Positions 1 to 6,248 of a stretch of DNA of 7,464 nucleotides are shown here, piece after piece. Made by a program: the position numbers and the translations under genes. Source of the DNA: Alphaproteobacteria bacterium (GTDB lineage Bacteria > Pseudomonadota > Alphaproteobacteria > Rhodobacterales > Rhodobacteraceae). The number at the start of each line of letters is the position of its first letter. Position 1 is the first letter of the stretch. The stretch is from NCBI GenBank assembly GCA_003696705.1, contig RFGD01000313.1:1-7464 (forward strand), given 5' to 3'. A model generated the notes under the pieces. The model was given only the letters and a program-made list of their open reading frames with translations, was not told the origin of the DNA and searched no databases.

Positions 1-931
1 GGCGGTCGATCGCCTCCCATATCCGACGGGCGATGTTCGTGCCCTCGAAGCGCTCGAGTTCCTGGATGCCCGTCGGCGACGTCACGTTGATCTCGGTCAG
101 CCAGCCACCGATCACGTCGATCCCGACGAAGATGAGCCCGCGCTCGCGCAGCATGGGGCCAATCCGCGCACAGATCTCCTGCTCGCGCGGGGAAAGTCCC
201 GTCGCCTCGGCGCGCCCGCCGACATGCAGGTTCGAGCGCGTCTCGCCCTCGGCCGGAACGCGGTTGATGGCGCCGACGGGTTCACCGTCGACCAGGATGA
301 TGCGCTTGTCACCGGCGGCCACCTCGGCCAGGAACTTCTGGGCGATCAGCGGCTCGCGGCTCAGGCCGGTGAACAGCTCGTGCAGCGAGTTCAGGTTGCG
401 GTCGGACGGGTCCAGGCGGAAGACGCCGGCGCCGCCGTTGCCATAGAGCGGCTTCAGGATGATGTCGCCATGGCGGGCCTTGAATGCCTTCAGCGCACGC
501 AGGTCCCGCGCAATCATCGTCGGCGGCGTCAGGTCGGCAAAGTCAAGGACCAGGATCTTCTCGGGGCAGTTGCGCACCCAGAACGGGTCGTTGACGACCA
601 GGGTCCGCGGGTGAACCCGTTCGAGAAGGTGGGTCAGCGTGATGTAGCCCATGTCGAAAGGCGGATCCTGCCGCATCAGCACGACATCCATGTCCGCAAG
701 GTCCCGCGTGCACTCGGCGCCCAGCGAGAAGTGATCGCCCCGCTTGCGCCGCACCTCGAGCGGCCAGCCGGTCGCAAGGACGCGGCCCTCGTCCCAGGCA
801 AGCCTGTCGGGCGTGTAGTAGAACAGCTCATGGCCAAGCGCCTGCGCTTCCTCGGCCAGACGGAAAGTGCTGTCGGCGTCGATGTCGACGCCTTCGATGG
901 GATCCATCTGGATCGCGACTTTGATGGTCAT
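1..931 (-). CDS. gshB: Glutathione synthetase (3' end cut by window)
   Basis: Glutathione synthetase, a cytoplasmic ATP-grasp ligase that joins gamma-glutamylcysteine and glycine with ATP to make glutathione, the second step of the pathway. 310 codons are visible and the family is usually about 310-320 residues, so only the last few residues lie outside the window. The N-terminal domain starts MTIKVAIQMDPIEGVDIDAD, with MRQDPPFD near 86-93 and VNDPFWVRNCPEK near 113-125. The ATP-grasp part carries ILKPLYGNGGAGVF (158-171; Lys160 and the glycine-rich loop) and LTEINVTSPTG (278-288), whose Glu280 and Asn282 match the Mg-binding pair of the family. The ATG at 931 is preceded 8 bases upstream by GAGGGA (945-940), which fixes the start. 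It is the last visible gene of the rsmI-yraN-gshB arm, 77 bases after yraN. The reading frame is intact; function is assigned from motifs, with very high certainty. Confidence 0.97.
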   Translation of the reverse strand, partial: MTIKVAIQMDPIEGVDIDADSTFRLAEEAQALGHELFYYTPDRLAWDEGRVLATGWPLEVRRKRGDHFSLGAECTRDLADMDVVLMRQDPPFDMGYITLTHLLERVHPRTLVVNDPFWVRNCPEKILVLDFADLTPPTMIARDLRALKAFKARHGDIILKPLYGNGGAGVFRLDPSDRNLNSLHELFTGLSREPLIAQKFLAEVAAGDKRIILVDGEPVGAINRVPAEGETRSNLHVGGRAEATGLSPREQEICARIGPMLRERGLIFVGIDVIGGWLTEINVTSPTGIQELERFEGTNIARRIWEAIDR

Positions 932-1008
932 TGACGTGGTCCCTCGGTTGCGGCGGCATTCTTGAACGATGTCGCCGACGGCGGCAACCGGCGAAAGACG
1001 CGGGCGCG
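932..1008 (-). other. yraN-gshB intergenic gap
   Basis: Short gap holding the gshB ribosome binding site (GAGGGA, 945-940). A 6-base inverted repeat (GGTTGC 946-951 with GCAACC 984-989) has a 32-base loop containing the small palindrome GTCGCCGAC (971-979). No T-run follows, so I do not call a terminator. I see no convincing promoter, so gshB may be read from the rsmI side, but a gshB promoter here cannot be excluded. Confidence 0.4.
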
Positions 1009-1362
1009 TCACGCCATGAGCGCGTTCTCGATGATCTCGACGCGCCCGACGCCGTCGACGAGCGCCACGTCGATGCGCGCCGGCACCGCCAGTCCCCGTC
1101 CGCTTGCGGCAAGATACTCCTCGGCCGCGGCGGCGATCCGGGCCGCCTGACGGGCGCCAAGGCGCGCGGCCGCCCGGGAAAACGTGCGGCTGGCCTTGAC
1201 CTCGACAAAGACGGTGGTGGTGTCGATGGCGACGATCAGGTCGATCTCGCCGGCGCGGCCCCGCCAGCGCCGCGCAAGAAGCCGGCCGCCCTTCGCCGCA
1301 TAGTGGCGAAGCACCGCGTCCTCGGCGGCAAGGCCGGCATGATACGACCGCGCACCGCTCAT
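1009..1362 (-). CDS. yraN: YraN / UPF0102 family putative nuclease-fold protein
   Basis: A 117-residue protein of the UPF0102 (YraN) family, the usual length for the family. Members have a Holliday-junction-resolvase-like restriction endonuclease fold, but their cellular role is not established. The fold's signature is visible: an early basic helix, then GRAGEIDLI (36-43) and VFVEVK (51-56), giving the E-x-D ... E-x-K arrangement of metal-dependent nucleases (Glu39, Asp41, Glu54, Lys56). The family's closing strand ARIDVALV is at 95-102. The ATG start shares the bases ATGA with the rsmI stop, and GGAG (1375-1372) sits 9 bases upstream inside rsmI, so translation is probably coupled to rsmI. 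The catalytic-type residues are all present. What DNA or RNA it acts on, if any, cannot be told from sequence. Confidence 0.95.
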   Translation of the reverse strand: MSGARSYHAGLAAEDAVLRHYAAKGGRLLARRWRGRAGEIDLIVAIDTTTVFVEVKASRTFSRAAARLGARQAARIAAAAEEYLAASGRGLAVPARIDVALVDGVGRVEIIENALMA

Positions 1363-2228
1363 TCGCCGCGGCTCCGTGACAGCGCGATCTGATAGACCTT
1401 GCGTCGCGGCACGCCCAGCGCCTCGGCGACCGCCGCCGACGCGTCGCGAAGCGAGGCACCCTCGGCGCGAGCCGCCTCGACCGCCGCGGCAATTTCGTCT
1501 TCGGTCGGAAGCTTCGCGACCGGCCGGCCGATGACGACCACCACCTCGCCGCGCGTGTCGCGGGCAGAGAAGCGCCGGGCAAGCTCGGCCAGTGTGCCGC
1601 GCTCGACTTCCTCGAAACGCTTGGTCAGCTCGCGCGCGACGGCGGCTTCGCGTTCGGGGCCCATCGCCTCGGCCAGCTCGCGAAGAAGGCGGGCAACGCG
1701 CTTTGGCGATTCAAACAGGACCAGGGTCGAGGGGATCGTGGCCAGCTCGGCCAGGAAACGCTGGCGCTGCCCTTCGGAGGCCGGCGCGAAACCAGCGAAG
1801 GTGAAGCGGTCGGTCGGCAGCCCCGAGAGCACCAGGGCCGCCAGCACGGCCGAGGGTCCCGGCACCGCCGTCACGCCGACCCCGCGCGCGGCCGCTTCGC
1901 GAACGAGCTGATAGCCGGGATCGGCGACCAACGGCGTCCCCGCCTCGGAAACATAGGCGACCGACCGCCCCTCTTCCGCCAGGCGAAGAAGCTTCTCTCG
2001 CTCGGCCGGGCGGCTGTGGTCGTGATAGGCGATGAGGGGGCGCCCGCCGAGCGCAACCCCGTGGATGTCGAGAAGCCTGCGCGCCGTGCGCGTATCCTCG
2101 GCCGCGATCACATCGGCCGCGGCCAGGACGTCAAGGGCGCGAAGCGTGATGTCCCGCGCCGTCCCGATGGGGGTGGAGACGATGTAGATGCCCGGCGCAA
2201 GTTCGCCGATCGGGGCGTCCTGGGGCAC
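1359..2228 (-). CDS. rsmI: 16S rRNA (cytidine(1402)-2'-O)-methyltransferase RsmI
   Basis: RsmI methylates the 2'-O of C1402 in the decoding centre of 16S rRNA, using S-adenosylmethionine. The 289-residue product matches the family length and shows its motifs in order: YIVSTPIGTARDITLRAL (15-32), AAEDTR (42-47), SEAGTPLVADPGY (94-106), VPGPSA (122-127), LFESPKR (171-177), RELTKRFEE (199-207) and TRGEVVVVIG (225-234). A C-terminal helical tail (about 243-285, ending GVPRRKVYQIAL) resembles the helix-turn-helix extension found in many RsmI proteins. The usual Asp of SDAGTP is Glu95 here. The start is GTG, supported by an AGGAAAGGA-type ribosome binding site 6 bases upstream. It is the first gene of the leftward arm and overlaps yraN by 4 bases. 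Related tetrapyrrole methylases share the fold, but this motif set is specific for RsmI. Confidence 0.97.
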   Translation of the reverse strand: MPQDAPIGELAPGIYIVSTPIGTARDITLRALDVLAAADVIAAEDTRTARRLLDIHGVALGGRPLIAYHDHSRPAEREKLLRLAEEGRSVAYVSEAGTPLVADPGYQLVREAAARGVGVTAVPGPSAVLAALVLSGLPTDRFTFAGFAPASEGQRQRFLAELATIPSTLVLFESPKRVARLLRELAEAMGPEREAAVARELTKRFEEVERGTLAELARRFSARDTRGEVVVVIGRPVAKLPTEDEIAAAVEAARAEGASLRDASAAVAEALGVPRRKVYQIALSRSRGE

Positions 2229-2314
2229 GCGCTTTCCTTTCCTGACGTTTACTTGCCTTCCCGAACCACTTAATGTCCGCCGGTGTCAATCTACCATCCG
2301 GGGATCCTGCAAAC
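2229..2314. promoter_or_regulatory. Divergent intergenic region, rsmI / lipoprotein gene
   Basis: The only sizeable non-coding stretch that can drive both arms, so promoters for rsmI-yraN(-gshB) and for the lipoprotein-glnD-murJ arm are expected here. It is visibly richer in A and T than its surroundings. On the minus strand there is an exact TTGACA (2289-2284), but at 17 bases' distance the -10 position reads GTTCGG, a poor match. I find no good -35/-10 pair on the plus strand. The rsmI ribosome binding site occupies 2243-2233. The promoter location is inferred from gene layout, not shown by a strong motif. Confidence 0.45.
2233..2243 (-). promoter_or_regulatory. Ribosome binding site of rsmI
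   Basis: Purine tract AGGAAAGGAAA read on the minus strand, with the AGGAAAGGA core 6 bases before the GTG at 2228. It decides in favour of that GTG as the rsmI start; no in-frame ATG with a better site lies upstream in the short intergenic region. Confidence 0.75.
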
Positions 2315-3475
2315 ATGGTCTGGTTCCAGTGGCTTCCGCGTCGGCTCTTCCTGCCCGTCGTTCTCCTTCTTTCTCTGGCGCTTGCCGCCTGCGACATGGC
2401 CGGTGGGCCGTCGATCAACACGCGCCGCCCCGTGCCGGTGGCCCTTCTGGTTCCCTACGGATCCGACCAGCCGGGGCACGAGGGGCTGGCCCGCGCCCTG
2501 GAAAACGCGGCGCGCCTTGCCGCCAGCGATCTTGACGGCGTTTCGGTCGACCTGCGCGTCTACCCCACCGGCGCCAACCCCGAAACCGCAGCCGTGTCAG
2601 CACGCCAGGCCGTCGACGAAGGGGCGAAGATCATCCTCGGCCCGGTCTTCTCGGGGCCGGCGAAGGCCGCCGGTGATGCCGTGAAGGGACGCAACATCAA
2701 CGTCCTCGCCTTCTCGAACAACCCCGAGATCGCGGGCGGCAACGTCTTCATCCTCGGCCAGACCTTCCGGAACACGGCCGAGCGCATCCTCGGCTATGCG
2801 GCAAGGCATGGCCGCGCGCGCGTCCTTCTCGTGAAGGAGAACACCCACGCCGGCGACGTCGCACAAGAGGCCGTTCGCTATGCCGCACCCCGCGTCGGGG
2901 CCGAGATCGTCGGCGTCGCCGGGTTCGAGTTCTCTCAGTCGGGCGTGGTCAACGCTGTCCCGGCCATTGCCGATATGGCCGAGACGACCGGCGCCAACTC
3001 GCTTCTCTTCACCTCGGACGCGGCGGGGGCGCTGCCCCTTCTTGTCCAGCTTCTCCCCGAGAACCGCGTCGGCCCGCCCGAATACCAGTTCATGGGCCTG
3101 ACCCGCTGGGACGTGCCCAGCCAGACGCTTGCCCTGCCAGGCGTCCAGGGGGGCTGGTTCGCGCTGCCCGACCCCGAACTCAACGCCCGCTTCGCCGAGC
3201 GCTATTCCGCGGCCTACGGCGTCCCGCCCCACCCCATCGCCGGGCTCGCCTATGATGGCATCGCCGCGATCGGCGCCCTGGTCGGACAGGGCCGGTCGGA
3301 TGCGCTTTCGCGCGCGGCCCTTACCCAGCCGTCGGGCTTTGTCGGGGTGAACGGCGTGTTCCGGCTTCTGGACGACGGCACGAACGAGCGCGGCCTTGCG
3401 GTCGCGACCATTGTCGACAAGGCGGTCGAGATCCTCGACCCTGCACCGCGTAGTTTCGGTGGCGCGGGAAGCTGA
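2315..3475 (+). CDS. LpoA/LppC-type lipoprotein (penicillin-binding protein activator family)
   Basis: A predicted 386-residue lipoprotein with a type-1 periplasmic-binding-protein fold, the family annotated LppC or penicillin-binding protein activator. E. coli LpoA, whose C-terminal domain has this fold, stimulates the peptidoglycan synthase PBP1A. Here the signal peptide has Arg9-Arg10, a hydrophobic core at 11-25 and the lipobox LAAC with Cys26; the mature chain begins Cys-Asp-Met. The PBP fold runs from about 40 (PVPVALLVPYG) to 375, with IILGPVFSG (106-114), VLAFSNNPEIAGG (130-142) and HPIAGLAYDGIAAIGAL (306-322). E. coli LpoA has an additional N-terminal helical TPR-like domain of some 250 residues that is absent, so activation of PBP1A is inferred only. 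An in-frame ATG at 2273 would add 14 residues ahead of the signal peptide without a ribosome binding site; the ATG at 2315 has GGGGA 10 bases upstream and gives a textbook signal peptide. The end overlaps glnD. Confidence 0.86.
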   Translation: MVWFQWLPRRLFLPVVLLLSLALAACDMAGGPSINTRRPVPVALLVPYGSDQPGHEGLARALENAARLAASDLDGVSVDLRVYPTGANPETAAVSARQAVDEGAKIILGPVFSGPAKAAGDAVKGRNINVLAFSNNPEIAGGNVFILGQTFRNTAERILGYAARHGRARVLLVKENTHAGDVAQEAVRYAAPRVGAEIVGVAGFEFSQSGVVNAVPAIADMAETTGANSLLFTSDAAGALPLLVQLLPENRVGPPEYQFMGLTRWDVPSQTLALPGVQGGWFALPDPELNARFAERYSAAYGVPPHPIAGLAYDGIAAIGALVGQGRSDALSRAALTQPSGFVGVNGVFRLLDDGTNERGLAVATIVDKAVEILDPAPRSFGGAGS

Positions 3476-6248
3476 AGGAACGACACCGACAGCGGTCGCG
3501 GACGCGCCGCCGCCGACGTTTCCCCGTGCGGATGCGTCGGCGCTTCGTCGCGCCGTCGACGCGGCCATTGCCGATGCCGGTGGCGGCGACGAGGAAGAGT
3601 TGCGCCATCATGTCGTCGCCGCGGTCCGCGGGTTCCGCAAGGCGGGCATGGACCTCGTCCGCCAGCGGTTCGAGGCCGCGCCGACCGAAGGGATGGCCGC
3701 GGCGCGCGCCATCAGCGAACTGACCGACGTCATCGTCCGGGAACTCTTCCGCGTTGCCGTCGACGTCCTGCACCCCCTTGCGACCCCGACGAAGGGCGAG
3801 CGCCTGGCGCTTCTGGCCGTCGGTGGCTATGGGCGCGGGGAAATGGCGCCGCATTCCGACGTCGATCTCCTCTTCCTCAGCCCCTACAAGCTGTCGCCCT
3901 GGGCCGAGAGCGTCATCGAATCGCTTCTCTACATGCTGTGGGATCTGAAACTGAAAGTCGGCCACGCCTCGCGGTCGATCGCCGACTGCCTGCGCCTCGG
4001 GGCCGAGGATTTCACCATCCGCACCGCCCTTCTGGAACAACGCTTCATCGCCGGCGACGAGGCGCTGGCGGACACCCTGAAACGGACGCTTCGCGAAGAG
4101 CTTTTCCAGGGCACCGCGTCCGAGTTCATCGAGGCCAAGCTGGCCGAGCGCAAGGAACGGCACAACCGCCAGGGCGGGCAGCGATACGTCCTCGAACCCA
4201 ACGTGAAGGAAGGCAAGGGCGGCCTTCGGGACCTGCAGTCGCTGTTCTGGATCGGCAAATACCTTCACGACGTTCGGGACGCGGGCGAGCTTGTCGCCGT
4301 CGGGCTTCTGACAGACGAGGAATACCGCCGTTTCGCCGCGGCCGAGAACTTCCTCTGGGCGGTGCGCTGCCATCTGCACTTCCTGAGCGGGCGCGCCTCG
4401 GACCAGTTGACGTTCGACATGCAGGTCGAGGTGGCCGATCGCATGGGCTACCGGCCCTCGGACGGGCGGCGCGCCGTCGAGGTCTTCATGCAGGACTATT
4501 TCCGGCATGCCACCCGCGTCGGCGAACTGACGCGCATCTTCCTGACCTCGCTCGAGGCGCGGCACGTGAAGTCCGCCCCCAGCATCCTGGGCTTTCTGCG
4601 TCGGCGCCGGCGGCGGCTGCGCAAGGGGTTTCGGCTTCTGCACGGACGGCTGACGGTTGCCGACCCCGAGGCCTTTCTGGCCGACAAGCTGAACCTCATC
4701 CGGCTGTTCGAGGAGGCGCTTCGCACGGGCTATCTTCTGCACCCGGACGCCGTGCGCCTTGTCGCCGCCAACCTGCATCTGGTGGATGACGAACTGCGTC
4801 AGAGCCGCGAGGCGAACCGGATCTTCCTTGACCTCCTTCTGAAGCACGGCAACCCCGAAAGGGCACTGCGCCGCATGAACGAGATCGAGCTTCTTGGCGC
4901 CTTCGTGCCCGAATTCCAGCCCGTCGTGGCGATGATGCAGTTCAACATGTATCACCACTACACGGTGGACGAACACACCATCCAGTGCATCTCGGTGCTC
5001 GCACAGATCGAGCGCGGGGAACTGGTCGAGGAACTGCCCATTGCCTCGTCCATTCTCGAGGCCGGCGTGAACCGGAAGGTCCTGTATCTTGCCGTCTTCG
5101 CGCATGACCTCGGCAAGGGCCGGGACGAGGATCACTCGATCGCCGGCGCCCGCATCGCCCGCCAGATGGCGCCCCGGTTCGGGTTGACGCGCAAGGAGAC
5201 GCAGACGCTGGAATGGCTGGTGCGGTATCACCTCCTCATGTCGGACATGGCGCAGAAGCGCGACATCTCGGACCCGAGAACGGTGCGCGCCTTCGCCCGC
5301 GCCGTCGGCACCCGCGAACGGCTCGACCTTCTTACCGTGCTGACGGTCTGCGACATCCGCGGCGTCGGCCCCGGCGTCTGGAACAACTGGAAGGCGGTTC
5401 TTCTGCGCCAGCTGTACGCGGATACCGCGCGCGCCCTCGAAGAGGGGCTCGAGGCGCTCAGCCGCAAGACGCGCGAGGCGGATGCGAAGGCGGCCCTGCG
5501 CCGCGCCCTGGCGCATTGGCCCCCGGCCGACGTCCGCCGAGAGCTTCAGCGCCATTACAGCCCCTACTGGCAGGGCCTGCCGACCGATGTCCACGCCGTT
5601 TTCGCGCGCCTTCTTCGCGATATCCGCGAGGACGAGATCCGCCTTGACGTGACGCCCGAACCCGACCGCGACGCGACCCGCGCCTGTTTCGCGCTGGCCG
5701 ACCATCCGGGCATCTTCTCGCGGCTGGCGGGGGCCTTGGCGCTGGTCGGCGCGAACGTGGTCGACGCGCGCACCTACACGTCCAAGGACGGCTTCGCCAC
5801 GGCGGTGTTCTGGATACAGGACGCCGACGGACATCCGTACGACATCGAACGGCTGCCGAGGCTTCAGCGCATGATCGAGCGGACGCTGAAGGGCGAGGTC
5901 GTCGCCCGCGATGCGCTGAAGTCGCGCGACCGGATCGGGCGCCGCGAAAAGCCCTTCGTCGTCCCGACCACCATCACCTTCGACAACGAAGGGTCCGAGA
6001 TCTACACCATCATCGAGGTGGATACGCGCGACCGGCCGGGGCTCCTCTATGACCTCACCCGGACGCTTGCGATCAACAACATCCAGATTGCCTCGGCCGT
6101 CATCGCGACTTATGGCGTTCAGGCGGTCGACACCTTCTATGTCAAGGACATGTTCGGGCTGAAACTCCATTCCGAGGCCAAGCGCAACCAGCTTGAAAGA
6201 CGCCTTCGCGAGGCCATCGAACGCGGCGCAGAGAGGGCCGGGACGTGA
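3459..6248 (+). CDS. glnD: Bifunctional [protein-PII] uridylyltransferase / uridylyl-removing enzyme
   Basis: GlnD is the cytoplasmic glutamine sensor: it uridylylates PII proteins (GlnB/GlnK) when glutamine is low and removes UMP when it is high, so setting glutamine synthetase activity and nitrogen gene expression. From the GTG at 3459 it is 929 residues, normal for alphaproteobacteria. The nucleotidyltransferase domain has GGYGRGE (122-128) and SDVD (133-136, metal-binding Asp134 and Asp136). The conserved EPNVKEGKGGLRD is at 246-258. The HD hydrolase domain has YHHYTVDEHT (498-507), the His-Asp pair 549-550, DEDHS (556-560), YHLLMSD (590-596) and Asp632. Two ACT domains follow (about 740-815 and 848-920), the glutamine-sensing part. 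All catalytic residues are intact. The start is uncertain: a TTG at 3396 is also open, and neither has a good ribosome binding site; both overlap the lipoprotein gene. Six arginines in a row (381-386) lie between the transferase and HD parts. Confidence 0.96.
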   Translation: MAREAEGTTPTAVADAPPPTFPRADASALRRAVDAAIADAGGGDEEELRHHVVAAVRGFRKAGMDLVRQRFEAAPTEGMAAARAISELTDVIVRELFRVAVDVLHPLATPTKGERLALLAVGGYGRGEMAPHSDVDLLFLSPYKLSPWAESVIESLLYMLWDLKLKVGHASRSIADCLRLGAEDFTIRTALLEQRFIAGDEALADTLKRTLREELFQGTASEFIEAKLAERKERHNRQGGQRYVLEPNVKEGKGGLRDLQSLFWIGKYLHDVRDAGELVAVGLLTDEEYRRFAAAENFLWAVRCHLHFLSGRASDQLTFDMQVEVADRMGYRPSDGRRAVEVFMQDYFRHATRVGELTRIFLTSLEARHVKSAPSILGFLRRRRRRLRKGFRLLHGRLTVADPEAFLADKLNLIRLFEEALRTGYLLHPDAVRLVAANLHLVDDELRQSREANRIFLDLLLKHGNPERALRRMNEIELLGAFVPEFQPVVAMMQFNMYHHYTVDEHTIQCISVLAQIERGELVEELPIASSILEAGVNRKVLYLAVFAHDLGKGRDEDHSIAGARIARQMAPRFGLTRKETQTLEWLVRYHLLMSDMAQKRDISDPRTVRAFARAVGTRERLDLLTVLTVCDIRGVGPGVWNNWKAVLLRQLYADTARALEEGLEALSRKTREADAKAALRRALAHWPPADVRRELQRHYSPYWQGLPTDVHAVFARLLRDIREDEIRLDVTPEPDRDATRACFALADHPGIFSRLAGALALVGANVVDARTYTSKDGFATAVFWIQDADGHPYDIERLPRLQRMIERTLKGEVVARDALKSRDRIGRREKPFVVPTTITFDNEGSEIYTIIEVDTRDRPGLLYDLTRTLAINNIQIASAVIATYGVQAVDTFYVKDMFGLKLHSEAKRNQLERRLREAIERGAERAGT
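6231..6236 (+). promoter_or_regulatory. Ribosome binding site of murJ
   Basis: GAGAGG inside the end of glnD, 8 bases before the GTG at 6245. It supports the GTG, which overlaps the glnD stop as GTGA, and so suggests translational coupling of murJ to glnD. Confidence 0.65.

Noticed and set aside
224..934. A 236-residue plus-strand frame opposite gshB
   Set aside because: In codon register with gshB, which has complete ATP-grasp motifs; the plus-strand product is unrecognisable.
946..989. Terminator hairpin between yraN and gshB
   Set aside because: The stem is only 6 bases with a 32-base loop and no T-run.
2261..2289. Minus-strand TTGACA as a sigma-70 promoter for rsmI
   Set aside because: The -35 hexamer is perfect but the -10 position is GTTCGG; kept only as a note under the intergenic region.
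2597..3568. A 323-residue minus-strand frame opposite the lipoprotein gene
   Set aside because: Also in codon register with the sense gene; no motif, no ribosome binding site that stands out.
3938..4789. A 283-residue plus-strand frame inside glnD
   Set aside because: Frame-shifted shadow of glnD, Arg/Gly/Pro-rich, with no domain; glnD is unbroken through it.
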